DNA of 64,000 nt from Lentzea waywayandensis. GTDB taxonomy: Bacteria; Actinomycetota; Actinomycetes; Mycobacteriales; Pseudonocardiaceae. The stretch lies in the NCBI RefSeq assembly GCF_900115955.1, contig NZ_FOYL01000006.1:215849-279848 (forward strand). Reading direction: 5' to 3'. The stretch's first letter is position 1, and each line of letters opens with the position of its first letter. Shown one piece after another: positions 16,000-24,383 of this stretch. A program made the translations under genes and the position numbers. A model generated the notes under the pieces. The model was given only the letters and a program-made list of their open reading frames with translations. It was not told where the DNA came from and ran no database searches.

Positions 16000-17214
16000 G
16001 TGAAAACGCCCGTGCTCATCACCGTGACCGGCCCCGACAAGCCCGGCGTCTCCTCGGTGCTGTTCGCCGTGCTGACACGGCACGGCGTCGAGGTGCTCGA
16101 CGTGGAGCAGGTCGTGATCCGGGGCCGGCTGGTGCTCGGCGCGCTGGTCTCGACCGACCACGACCCCGAGGGCCTGCAGGAGTCGGTCGAGCAGGCCATG
16201 GCCACCGTCTCGATGCACGTGGAGATCGAGATCGGCGCGGACTCGAAGCGCACCGCGCGCCTGGAGTCGTCGCACGTGCTGATCGTGCTCGGCCGCCCGG
16301 TGACGGCGAAGGCGTTCACCGAGGTCGCGCGCCGGCTCGCCTCGCTCGGCGTGAACATCGACGCGATCCGCGGCGTCGCCGACTACCCCGTCACGGGCCT
16401 TGAGCTGCGCGTTTCGGTCGCGGACGACACCATGGAGAACGACACGCAGCTGCGGTCCGCGCTCGCCGAGGTGTCGGTGCGGGTGGGCCTCGACATCGCG
16501 GTCGAGCGGGCCGGCCTGACGCGGCGGGCCAAGCGCCTGGTGGTGTTCGACGTCGACTCCACGCTGATCCAGGGCGAGGTGATCGAGATGCTGGCCGCGC
16601 ACGTCGGGTGCGAGGAGCAGGTGCGCGAGATCACCGAGGCCGCCATGCGCGGTGAGCTCGACTTCGCCGAGTCGCTGCGGCGCCGGGTGGCGTTGCTGGA
16701 GGGCCTCGACGAGAAGGTGCTGGCGGAGGTCGGGGCTTCGTTGGAGCTCACGGCCGGTGCGCGCACGACGATCCGGACGTTGAAGCGCCTCGGCTTCTAC
16801 TGCGGGGTGGTGTCCGGAGGGTTCACGTCGGTGATCACGGGCCTCGCGGACGAGCTGCAGCTGGACTTCTGCGCGGCGAACACGCTGGAGGTCGTGGACG
16901 GCAAGCTGACCGGCCAGGTGATCGGCGAGATCGTCGACCGGCCGGGCAAGGCCGTGGCGCTGCGCCGGTTCGCCGAGGAGGTCGGTGTCTCGCTCGCGCA
17001 GTGCGTGGCGGTCGGTGACGGCGCGAACGACATCGACATGCTCGGCGCGGCCGGGCTGGGCATCGCGTTCAACGCCAAGCCCGCTCTGCGTGAAGTCGCG
17101 GACACGGCGTTGTCGCACCCGTTCCTGGACGCTGTTCTGTTCATCCTCGGTGTGACGAGGGCCGAGGTGGAGGCCGCGGACGCCGCGGACGGCTTGGAGC
17201 TGACCCGGCTGTGA
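16000..17214 (+). CDS. serB: Phosphoserine phosphatase with N-terminal ACT domains
   Basis: 404 residues. Residues about 1-170 form two ACT-like regulatory domains (VLITVTGPDKPGVSS; VLIVLGRPVTAKAF). The HAD phosphatase follows, with motif I VFDVDSTLI (nucleophile Asp184), a motif II VVSGGF serine and motif IV VGDGANDIDML. It catalyses the last step of serine synthesis, and the ACT domains suggest serine feedback. A GAGGAG ribosome site precedes the GTG. The stop overlaps the next start (TGATG). Confidence 0.95.
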   Translation: MKTPVLITVTGPDKPGVSSVLFAVLTRHGVEVLDVEQVVIRGRLVLGALVSTDHDPEGLQESVEQAMATVSMHVEIEIGADSKRTARLESSHVLIVLGRPVTAKAFTEVARRLASLGVNIDAIRGVADYPVTGLELRVSVADDTMENDTQLRSALAEVSVRVGLDIAVERAGLTRRAKRLVVFDVDSTLIQGEVIEMLAAHVGCEEQVREITEAAMRGELDFAESLRRRVALLEGLDEKVLAEVGASLELTAGARTTIRTLKRLGFYCGVVSGGFTSVITGLADELQLDFCAANTLEVVDGKLTGQVIGEIVDRPGKAVALRRFAEEVGVSLAQCVAVGDGANDIDMLGAAGLGIAFNAKPALREVADTALSHPFLDAVLFILGVTRAEVEAADAADGLELTRL

Positions 17215-17891
17215 TGATTCTCGACCTGATCGCCTCCCGGAACTACGCGGAGGAGTCCGAAGTCCGCGCGATGCCGATGGTGTTGCGCATCGAACGTGTC
17301 GATCCGCCGTCCAGGACGGCGTTGCTCGAAGCCGCGGCCGCTTCGGCGGTCGCGGTGTGTCTCGACCCACGCGCCGATGTCGGCGGCGAGTGGCACGAGG
17401 CCGTGCGGGCATGGGTGGCCGGGCGGATCCGCAAGGTGTCGCGGCGGGCCCGTGGCGTGCAGTGGGACGCCGTGCAGGAGCTGCCAGGGGTGACGATCAC
17501 CGTGGACGGTGCGTCGGTCCGGTCGTTGCTGCCGGTGCTGGTGACCGAGACGCCGCGGGAGGTCGCCAAGCTGCAGATCTCCGGGTCTGACCTGCCTCCT
17601 GACGAGCCCGGAGCGGTGCCTGAGGGCGCGCGGCTGCTGTACGTGAACCCGCGTGTCGAGATGTCCGCCGGGAAGCTCGCGGCCCAGGTCGGGCACGCGT
17701 CGATGCTGCTGGCGCCGCGCCTGTCCGAGACCGAGCTCAAGGCGTGGGCGCTGCTGGACTACCGGTGTGCCGTGCGGACCCCGTCCGTCGCGGAGTGGGA
17801 CGCGCTGATCGGTCGCGACGACGTCGTCGCGGTGCGGGACGCGGGTTTCACGGAGGTCGAGCCGGGCACCACGACGGTGCTCGCTGTTTAG
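17214..17891 (+). CDS. Pth2-like peptidyl-tRNA hydrolase domain protein
   Basis: 225 residues from the ATG at 17214 (a GTG at 17211 is also possible). The C-terminal half has the Pth2 signature (VEMSAGKLAAQVGHASMLL, about residues 148-166). The N-terminal half (about 1-130) is an extra region seen in actinomycete versions. Pth2 enzymes release tRNA from peptidyl-tRNA, but this divergent long form lacks a demonstrated activity. It is translationally coupled to serB. Confidence 0.75.
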   Translation: MILDLIASRNYAEESEVRAMPMVLRIERVDPPSRTALLEAAAASAVAVCLDPRADVGGEWHEAVRAWVAGRIRKVSRRARGVQWDAVQELPGVTITVDGASVRSLLPVLVTETPREVAKLQISGSDLPPDEPGAVPEGARLLYVNPRVEMSAGKLAAQVGHASMLLAPRLSETELKAWALLDYRCAVRTPSVAEWDALIGRDDVVAVRDAGFTEVEPGTTTVLAV

Positions 17892-17919
17892 AAGCGCGCG
17901 AACCGGGTAAATCCGCCTC

Positions 17920-19299
17920 GTGGGCTTACTCGACGTTCTCGACGCCCGGCTCGGTGACGGGCTGGAGAACCTGCTGTGCTCGCACCACGCGCGAAGACTG
18001 CGGCGGCTGGGGTGGGGCGAGGTGCTCGACGGCGACGGCGCGGGGTGGTTCACTCCGCGCCGGACCGTGCAGCACGGCAACAAGATCGAGGTCCTGATCG
18101 ACGGCGCCGCCGCGTTTCCCGCCGTGGCAGAGGCGATCGAGAACGCGCAGAAGTACGTGCACATCGCGAACTGGCACGCGTCGCCGGACTTCCGGCTGAC
18201 CCGCGAGCCGGGCGCGCCGCAGTTGCGCGAGCTGCTTTCGGCTGCCGCGGAACGGGTTCCGGTGCGCGTGCTGCTCTGGGCCGGTCCGCCCTTCCCCATG
18301 TTCGAACCCACGCGCAAGCGCGCTTTGGCCGCACAGAAGGCTTTCCTGGAGTGCGGTGCCGTCCGGTGCGAGCTGGACGCGCGCGAACGGACCCTGCACT
18401 GCCACCACGAGAAGATCGTGATCGTCGACGACGTGGCGTTCGTCGGCGGCCTTGACATGACGGCGGTGGAGGGCGACCGGCACGACTCGCCGGAGCACCC
18501 GCCGCGTGACCTCGGCTGGCACGACCACGTGGCCAAGCTGGAAGGTCCCGTCGTGGCGGAGGTGGCCTCGCACTTCGCGGCGCGATGGCTGGAGATCGCG
18601 GGGGAGACCCTGCCCGCGCCCGTCGTGCCGCCGGAGGCCGGATCGTCGTCCGTGCAGATGGTGCGCACGATTCCGGAGAAGACCTACTCGTTCGCGCCGC
18701 ACGGCGACTTCAGCCTGCTCGACTCGTACCTGCGGGCGCTGCGGTCGGCGGAGTCGTTGGTGTACATGGAGAACCAGTTCCTGTGGTCGCCGGAGATCAC
18801 CGAGGTCCTGCTGGACAAGCTGAGCAACCCGCCGTCGCCCGAGTTCCGGATGGTGCTGCTGCTGCCGCAGAAGCCCAGCAACGGCGCCGACACCACCCGC
18901 GGTCAGCTGGGCCGGTTGTTCGACGCGGACACCGACGAGCGACTCGTCGCCGCAACCCTTGTCTCCCATGGCGATGCCCCGGTCTACATCCACGCCAAAC
19001 TGGCCATTGTGGACGATCGGTGGCTCACGGTCGGCTCGGCGAACCTGAACGAGCACTCGCTGTTCAACGACACCGAGGTCAACGTGGTGACCGACGACCC
19101 GGAGGTGGCCCGCTCGACCCGCCTGCGGCTGTGGACCGAGCACCTGGGCGCGGACGTCTCAGGGCCCGCGCATCTCGTGGTCGACGAGATCTGGCGACCT
19201 GCTCTGGAGCGTCCGGCGCGCGTGACGTCGTTGCCCGGTGTGTCCCGTCGTGCCGGAAGATTGCAAGGACCGTTACGTGGATTGCTGGTCGACGGCTGA
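17920..19299 (+). CDS. Phospholipase D / cardiolipin synthase-like protein
   Basis: 459 residues with two HKD motifs: H163-E-K165-IVIV-D170 and H358-A-K360-LAIV-D365, the latter continuing into GSANLNEHS. The duplicated HxKxxxxD active site forms a covalent phospho-His intermediate and acts on phospholipids. No N-terminal membrane helices are present, unlike bacterial Cls, so this may be a soluble phospholipase D or transphosphatidylase. A TAAATC box 6 nt before the GTG fits leaderless transcription. Confidence 0.88.
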   Translation: MGLLDVLDARLGDGLENLLCSHHARRLRRLGWGEVLDGDGAGWFTPRRTVQHGNKIEVLIDGAAAFPAVAEAIENAQKYVHIANWHASPDFRLTREPGAPQLRELLSAAAERVPVRVLLWAGPPFPMFEPTRKRALAAQKAFLECGAVRCELDARERTLHCHHEKIVIVDDVAFVGGLDMTAVEGDRHDSPEHPPRDLGWHDHVAKLEGPVVAEVASHFAARWLEIAGETLPAPVVPPEAGSSSVQMVRTIPEKTYSFAPHGDFSLLDSYLRALRSAESLVYMENQFLWSPEITEVLLDKLSNPPSPEFRMVLLLPQKPSNGADTTRGQLGRLFDADTDERLVAATLVSHGDAPVYIHAKLAIVDDRWLTVGSANLNEHSLFNDTEVNVVTDDPEVARSTRLRLWTEHLGADVSGPAHLVVDEIWRPALERPARVTSLPGVSRRAGRLQGPLRGLLVDG

Positions 19300-19321
19300 C
19301 CTGCGCCGCTAGCGTGGCGGC

Positions 19322-19894
19322 GTGGCCAACGAGGTGACGATCCCGCTGCTGCCGTGCGCCTCCATCGACGAGGTGGCCGAGTTCTACGTGATGCTCGGGT
19401 TCACGGTCACGTACCGGCAGTACCGGCCGAACGCGTACCTGTCGGTGCGCCGCTCGGAGATCAACCTGCACTTCTTCGGCATTCCGGGCTACGAGCCCGC
19501 CGAGTCGTACAGTTCGTGCCTGATCCAGGTCGAGGACCCGCGTGAGCTGTACGAGGCGTTCGCCCACGGCATGCGCGCGGTCTACGGGCAGGTGCTGCTC
19601 ACCGGCATTCCGCGGATGACGCGGCCGCGGCGGGACGGGTTCCTGATGGTCGACCCCGGCGGCAACTGGATCCGGGTGGTGCCGGCCGTGCGGGAGCGGG
19701 AGTCCACGCGCAACGGGCTGACCAGGGCGTTGACCAACGCGGTGACGCTGGCCGGCTCGCACGGGGCGGAGCGGCAGGCGTTGAAGATCCTCGAAGGGGC
19801 GCTGGTGCGGGAGGTGCACGCCTCGGAGGAGGAGCGGGCGTCGGCTTTGGAGTTCCGCGAAGAGCTGCTTGAACGGCTCGGCTTGCACGGCTGA
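19322..19894 (+). CDS. VOC (glyoxalase/bleomycin-resistance) family protein, paralog 1
   Basis: 190 residues. Residues 1-115 form one VOC module (IPLLPCASIDEVAEFYVMLG opening; ending DPGGNWIRV). A helical C-terminal extension contains the ALKILEGAL segment shared with the paralog at 20953. The two proteins are about half identical by eye and share this unusual extension. VOC folds bind metals, drugs or small ligands; the ligand is unknown here. Start: TAGCGT box 6 nt before the GTG (leaderless). Confidence 0.8.
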   Translation: MANEVTIPLLPCASIDEVAEFYVMLGFTVTYRQYRPNAYLSVRRSEINLHFFGIPGYEPAESYSSCLIQVEDPRELYEAFAHGMRAVYGQVLLTGIPRMTRPRRDGFLMVDPGGNWIRVVPAVRERESTRNGLTRALTNAVTLAGSHGAERQALKILEGALVREVHASEEERASALEFREELLERLGLHG

Positions 19895-19905
19895 TGCGGT
19901 GAGCC

Positions 19906-19977
19906 GCTGTGTCCTGGCTCGACGAGGACGCGAGCTGGACTCTGGGAGCGCATCGGCACGATAGGGCGCGACGCTAG
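19906..19977 (+). pseudogene. Fragment matching the C-terminus of the HExxH enzyme gene
   Basis: Bases 19914-19944 are identical over 31 bp to 11356-11386 inside the HExxH gene. In the same frame they read WLDEDASWTL followed by x-x-x-RHDR, as in the enzyme. The frame ends at TAG (19975-19977) after about 20 residues, and a TGA lies just upstream. It looks like a decayed or duplicated remnant of a HExxH-type gene. A tiny GTG-started peptide (19909) is possible, but no ribosome site is seen. Confidence 0.55.
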
Positions 19978-20037
19978 AGCCGCACTCGAAGATGATCGCG
20001 GCTTTGGGCGTGACGAGCCCTGTTGGAGGTGGCCGCG

Positions 20038-20271
20038 GTGTTTCTCACGGTACTTGGAATCCTTCTGAGCCTCACCAGCATCCTGGTGACGGTCGCGATC
20101 TACCGCCTGCAGAAGCGCGCCGAGCGTGACCGCAAGGAGAAGAAGCGGGAGGCGGAGCTCAAGGCCGCGAGGAAGCGCATCGCCGAGCTGGAAGCTCGCG
20201 ATGAACCAGGCCGGTCGTCTTGGGCGGGTCGAGGCCGGTCGACTTGGACGGGTCGAGGCCGACGGCCTTGA
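20038..20271 (+). CDS. Small membrane protein with charged coiled-coil tail
   Basis: 77 residues from the GTG at 20038, which has GGAGG 8 nt upstream. One N-terminal membrane helix (VFLTVLGILLSLTSILVTVAIY) leads into a Lys/Arg/Glu coiled coil (RDRKEKKREAELKAARKRIAELEA). The tail has an imperfect repeat (GRSSWAGRGRSTWTGRGRRP). It resembles membrane-anchored scaffold stubs; no family is recognised. The C-terminal coding region lies just upstream of the padR promoter. Confidence 0.55.
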   Translation: MFLTVLGILLSLTSILVTVAIYRLQKRAERDRKEKKREAELKAARKRIAELEARDEPGRSSWAGRGRSTWTGRGRRP

Positions 20272-20282
20272 CGGCTTAATCT

Positions 20283-20302
20283 ACATAGGTAGTATTGGTG
20301 GC
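20283..20302 (+). promoter_or_regulatory. Leaderless padR promoter with small palindrome
   Basis: TAGTAT (20290-20295) is 7 nt before the GTG and is the likely -10 box. CTAC-ATAG-GTAG overlaps it (20281-20292). PadR proteins usually repress their own promoter at such AT-rich inverted repeats. Confidence 0.45.
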
Positions 20303-20608
20303 GTGGAGCCACTGCAACGCATCGGCAAGGCCACCGTCGACGTGCTCGAGGTGCTGCTCGGCGCAGACGAGCCGCGCTGGGGCCTGGAGATCATCAAGCT
20401 CACCGGCAGGCCGTCCGGGAGCGTCTACCCCCTGCTGGACCGGCTGGAACGGGCCGGGTGGGTCACCTCGACCTGGGATGACGACGCGGAGCGGCGCGGA
20501 CCGCGCCGGCGGATGTACCGGCTGACCGCCGAAGGGGCCGCGGAAGCCCGTCGGGTGGTGGCTCGGGCGGCTCCGGCGCCGCGGTTCGCGCCTAGGACGG
20601 CGCAATGA
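20303..20608 (+). CDS. PadR family transcriptional regulator
   Basis: 101 residues, the short PadR form. The winged helix reads VLEVLLGADEPRWGLEIIKL, then GRPSGSVYPLLDRLERAGWV and a wing RRRMYRLTAEGAAEA. It overlaps the start of a small membrane-protein gene (ATGA), the usual PadR/membrane-target pairing in actinomycetes. The ligand is unknown. Confidence 0.85.
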   Translation: MEPLQRIGKATVDVLEVLLGADEPRWGLEIIKLTGRPSGSVYPLLDRLERAGWVTSTWDDDAERRGPRRRMYRLTAEGAAEARRVVARAAPAPRFAPRTAQ

Positions 20609-20904
20609 GAGTCGCGTTGTTGTTGGTGCGGTTCGCTGCGGCCGTTGTGGGCGATGAGCGCTATCGCGAGCAGTGGGAAGCGGATGTCGTTGGCGCGCGC
20701 GAACTGGGCATGTCGCCGTTCGGGGTGGCGTTCGGGGCTGTGCGCGCTGCTGTTGCCATACCTTCGAAAGGGGCTGTCGTGGCTGGTATCGGTCCGTTGG
20801 GCATCGCCTTGAAGCACGCGGGGACGTCGCGGGGGCGAGTGGTCGTCATTGCCGTCGTGTCCGCGTTGTTGTTGCTGGGTGGAGTCGTGATGCTATTCGC
20901 ATGA
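20605..20904 (+). CDS. Small membrane protein coupled to PadR
   Basis: 99 residues. The N-terminal part has RYREQWEADVVGARELG, a segment typical of proteins encoded next to PadR regulators. It is followed by hydrophobic stretches, including a C-terminal membrane helix (VVVIAVVSALLLLGGVVMLF). Translation is coupled to padR. The function is unknown; it is likely co-regulated by PadR. Confidence 0.65.
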   Translation: MRVALLLVRFAAAVVGDERYREQWEADVVGARELGMSPFGVAFGAVRAAVAIPSKGAVVAGIGPLGIALKHAGTSRGRVVVIAVVSALLLLGGVVMLFA

Positions 20905-20952
20905 GCAAATAGCTCCGTGTCGTTTTGGCTGATCCGGGCTTAGCTTCGGGCG

Positions 20953-21549
20953 GTGGCAAACGAACTGACGATTCCACTCCTTCCCTGTCAGGACATCGAC
21001 GAGATCGCGTCGTTCTACGAGATGCTCGGCTTCTCGATCACCTATCGGCAGACGCGGCCGAACCCGTACGTCTGCGTGCGGCGTGAAGACATCAACCTGC
21101 ACTTCTACGGGATGGACGGCCACGTTCCGGAGCAGTCGCACAGCACGTGCGTGATCATCGTGGAGGACACCGGTCCGCTTTTCGAGGACTTCGCGGCCCG
21201 AATGCGTGCTGTGCACGGGAAGTTGCTCATCTCCGGCATTCCGCGGATGACCCGGCCGCGGCTGCGCAACGACCGGTACACCGGGTTCGCCGTCATCGAT
21301 CCGGCCGGCAACTGGATCCGGGTCAGCAAGTCCACCCAGGAACCCGCGGCGCGCACCAAGCTCGCGAAAGCCATGGAGGACGCGGCACGGCTGGGGGACG
21401 CGAAGGGGGACGAGCGGCAGGCGTTGAAGATCCTCGAAGGCGCGCTTCGGCGGACCGACGGTTCCGAACCGGAACTGGCGGAAGCCCAGGCCTACCGCGA
21501 CGAACTGATCGAGCGGATCAAGGGGTCTGAGCCTCGTCCAGGCGCTTGA
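20953..21549 (+). CDS. VOC family protein, paralog 2
   Basis: 198 residues, a close paralog of the protein at 19322 with the same opening (MANELTIPLLPCQDIDEIAS), the same PRMTRPR loop and the shared C-terminal ALKILEGAL helix. The leaderless signal is also similar (TAGCTT 6 nt before the GTG). The duplication brackets the padR pair, suggesting a local duplication followed by insertion, or an old segmental copy. Confidence 0.8.
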   Translation: MANELTIPLLPCQDIDEIASFYEMLGFSITYRQTRPNPYVCVRREDINLHFYGMDGHVPEQSHSTCVIIVEDTGPLFEDFAARMRAVHGKLLISGIPRMTRPRLRNDRYTGFAVIDPAGNWIRVSKSTQEPAARTKLAKAMEDAARLGDAKGDERQALKILEGALRRTDGSEPELAEAQAYRDELIERIKGSEPRPGA

Positions 21550-23521
21550 GGGCGCCGCGGACCACCTCCGGGTCGTAGGTGGTCCAGAACGGGGGGAGTG
21601 AGGCCCTGATGAATCCGCCGTAGCGAGCGGTGGCGATGCGCGGATCGAGGACGGCGACCACGCCCTTGTCCGACATCGAGCGCAGCAACCTGCCGGCGCC
21701 CTGGGCCATCAGCAGGGCGGCGTGCGTGGCGGCGACGGTCAGGAAGCCGTTGCCGCCACGTGAGCTCACCGCCTTCTGACGGGCGGAGGCCAGCGGGTCG
21801 TCGGGCCTCGGGAACGGGATCCGGTCCATGATCACGAGCTGGAGGCTCGGCCCCGGGACGTCGACGCCCTGCCACAGCGACAGCGTGCCGAACAGGCAGG
21901 AGCGCTCGTCCTCGGAGAACTTCTTGACCAGCAGGCCCGTCGCGTCGTCGCCCTGGCACAGGATCGGGTACTCGAGCTTGTCCCGCAGCGCCTCCGTGGC
22001 CGCCTTCGCCGCGCGCATCGAGGAGAACAGGCCGAGCGCGCGGCCGCCCGCCGCGTTCACCAGGCCCTCGATCTCGTCGAGGTACTCCGGCGGCAGGCCG
22101 TCGCGCCCCGGCTGCGGCAGATGCCTTGCCACGTAGAGGATGCCGCTCGTCCCGTGCTGGAACGGCGAGCCGACGTCGAGGCCCGACCACTTCGGACCGT
22201 CGATGTCCTTGTCGGTCGCGGCGCCCTCGATCTTGCGGACCTTCTCCGACGGCGGCAGGCCCCACTGACGCGCCATCGTGTCGAAGGCGCCGCCGAGCGT
22301 CAGCGTCGCGGACGTGAGAACGGTGGTGCGCTTGGCGAACAGCCGCTCCCGGAGGAGCCCGCCCACGCCGAGCGGGGCGACCCTGATGGACGGTGCCTTC
22401 TGGTTGAAGTCGCCCGACACCCACACGACGTCGCGTTCCTCGTCGAACGCCTCCAGCACCCGCACCGCGCAGTCGTGGACCTCCTCCAGCAACGCCAGCG
22501 CGAGCTTGCGCGCCGTCGCCCCGTCCGGGTCCTCCTTGCGTTCCGACCCCATGGCCGACATGCAGGCGTGCGCCGCGTCGCGCGTGGCCGCCAGCGCGCC
22601 CGCGAGCGCCCTGGGCAGCGCGTCCAGCCGGCCGGACGGCATGTCCTCGAGGATCATCGCCAGCCCGTCACTGGCCTCGGCCAGCCGGTCCGCGATGTCC
22701 TGGTCGATGAGGCGCCCGCACCTCCGCGCCGCCATCGAGACGCTCGCGCCGCTCAGTTCCTCCGTGGCCACCGACGTGATGCGGTCGACCAGGTCGTGCG
22801 CCTCGTCGATCACCACCACGTCGTGGTCCGGCAGAACCTGGTAGCCCTCCAACGCGTCGATGGCGAGCATCGCGTGGTTCGTGACCACCACGTCCGCCTT
22901 GCCCGCCTCGGCCCGCGCCCGTTCCGCGAAGCAGTCGGCCCCGATCGGGCACTTCGAGACGCCGAGGCACTCCCGAGCCGTGACGCTGACCTGCCGCCAC
23001 GCCTGCTCGCTGACGCCGGGCACCAGTTCGTCGCGGTCTCCGGTCTCGGTGTCCGACGACCACTCGTGCAGCCGCTTCACCTCGCGCCCGAGCTTCGACA
23101 CCGCGAACGGGTCGAACAGCGCGTCCTCCTCCGGCTCGTCCGGAGCCCCGTTGTGCACGCGATGCATGCACAGGTAGTTCCTGCGGCCCTTGAGGATCGC
23201 GAACGTGGGCTCCCGCCCCAGGTCCTTCTTGAGCGCCTTGGACAGCCGAGGCAGATCCCGGTCGACCAGCTGCCGCTGCAACGCGATCGTGGCCGTCGAG
23301 ACCACGACGGTCTCGGCCTCGGCCACCGCGTGCCGGATGGCCGGCACCAGGTACGCCAGCGACTTGCCGGTACCCGTGCCCGCCTGCACCGCGAGATGCT
23401 CGCCCGTGCGGATCGAGTGGTCGACGGCCTCGGCCATCTCCACCTGACCAGGACGCTCCGCGCCACCCACGGCGTGGACGGCGGTTTCGAGCAGGCTCAG
23501 GGTGGGGGGAACTTCAGGCAC
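21518..23521 (-). CDS. dinG: DinG-family ATP-dependent DNA helicase
   Basis: 667 residues. Walker A AGTGTGKSLAYLVPA (about residue 42), a DEAH box (VVIDEAHDLVD), an iron-sulfur Cys cluster (LCMH, then CLGVSKCPIGADCF) and a C-terminal helicase half (LFGTLSLWQGVDVPG). XPD/DinG-type 5'-3' helicases unwind forked or R-loop DNA during repair. The GTG start has TACGGT 7 nt upstream. Its 3' end overlaps the convergent VOC gene by 32 bp. It is the first backbone gene of the Rv1329c-like synteny block. Confidence 0.93.
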   Translation of the reverse strand: MPEVPPTLSLLETAVHAVGGAERPGQVEMAEAVDHSIRTGEHLAVQAGTGTGKSLAYLVPAIRHAVAEAETVVVSTATIALQRQLVDRDLPRLSKALKKDLGREPTFAILKGRRNYLCMHRVHNGAPDEPEEDALFDPFAVSKLGREVKRLHEWSSDTETGDRDELVPGVSEQAWRQVSVTARECLGVSKCPIGADCFAERARAEAGKADVVVTNHAMLAIDALEGYQVLPDHDVVVIDEAHDLVDRITSVATEELSGASVSMAARRCGRLIDQDIADRLAEASDGLAMILEDMPSGRLDALPRALAGALAATRDAAHACMSAMGSERKEDPDGATARKLALALLEEVHDCAVRVLEAFDEERDVVWVSGDFNQKAPSIRVAPLGVGGLLRERLFAKRTTVLTSATLTLGGAFDTMARQWGLPPSEKVRKIEGAATDKDIDGPKWSGLDVGSPFQHGTSGILYVARHLPQPGRDGLPPEYLDEIEGLVNAAGGRALGLFSSMRAAKAATEALRDKLEYPILCQGDDATGLLVKKFSEDERSCLFGTLSLWQGVDVPGPSLQLVIMDRIPFPRPDDPLASARQKAVSSRGGNGFLTVAATHAALLMAQGAGRLLRSMSDKGVVAVLDPRIATARYGGFIRASLPPFWTTYDPEVVRGALKRLDEAQTP

Positions 23522-23566
23522 GAGACAGACCGTACCCGGCAGGTCCGACAGTCTCGTCAGACCCGC

Positions 23567-24361
23567 TCAGTCGCCGCCGCCTCCACCGCATCCGCCACCA
23601 CAGCCACCGCCGCCGCTGTCGCCCGACGAGCAGCCGCTGTCGGACGAGCAACCACCTCCGCAGCTGCTGCTGGTAGTCGTGTCACGACCGGGCAGCGTGG
23701 CGATCATGACAGCGCTGAGCCCGAACATCCCGGCGACCGCGATCCCGCCGATCCTTCCGCGCAGCCCCCGCACGGCGACCGCGCCGACCGGGTCCTGCGG
23801 GCCCACCCGGCGCTGGGCGCGTTTCAGCAGGACGTAACCGGCCCTGGTGCGCAGGCGGCCGGGGTCGCGGGCGCGCAGCACCGAGGCCCAGACGACCGTC
23901 ACCGCGGCGGCCGCGAAGAAGTACCAGAACGGGAACTCGGTCAGCGGTGGCGCGAAGTCCAGGAAGTCGACCAGGAGTTGCGGAGCCACGGCGCTCAGCA
24001 CCCCGGCCGCGATGAGCAGCGGTACCAGCAGGAACAGCCACGGGTAGAGGCGGGGACGCAGGGAGCGGCGGCGCCGGAGCAGCCTGCGGTTGATCAGGTG
24101 GCCGCGCAGGCCCTCCGCCTCGAACGAGCTGAACGCGCCGAAGATGACGTCGTTCAGGTGGCGGCCGTGGCGCAGGCCGCTCAGGATCTGCGCCTCCAGC
24201 GGGGTCGCCGGGCGTGCGCCGGGCACGTGGACGGCGCTCAGCACGCCCTCGCGCGAGACCCGGACCAGGCCGACCTGGATCAGCCTCGCCAGGGCCACCT
24301 CGGCCGCGCGGGCCGGGCCGCCGGCCAGGCAGCCCAGCTCTTCGGGGGTATGCGTGGTCAC
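23567..24361 (-). CDS. TIGR04222-like membrane protein with Cys/Gly-rich tail
   Basis: 264 residues: an N-terminal helical domain (EELGCLAGGPARAAEVALAR, about 1-90), two or three membrane helices (about 108-130, 142-165, 205-228) and a C-terminal tail of Ser, Gly and six Cys (CGGGC, SGC, GGCGGGC). The domain order matches the TIGR04222 family of actinomycetes and proteobacteria, whose function is unknown. The tail could bind metal. The GTG start is preceded by GAGAAA. Confidence 0.75.
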   Translation of the reverse strand: MTTHTPEELGCLAGGPARAAEVALARLIQVGLVRVSREGVLSAVHVPGARPATPLEAQILSGLRHGRHLNDVIFGAFSSFEAEGLRGHLINRRLLRRRRSLRPRLYPWLFLLVPLLIAAGVLSAVAPQLLVDFLDFAPPLTEFPFWYFFAAAAVTVVWASVLRARDPGRLRTRAGYVLLKRAQRRVGPQDPVGAVAVRGLRGRIGGIAVAGMFGLSAVMIATLPGRDTTTSSSCGGGCSSDSGCSSGDSGGGGCGGGCGGGGGD

Positions 24362-24383
24362 GCGGATTTCTCGGCCGCGGACC

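Noticed and set aside
13476..16358. A 960-codon open frame on the minus strand spanning ctaD.
   Set aside because: Its 5' part is antisense to ctaD and serB. The real gene is only the DUF305 lipoprotein at its 3' end.
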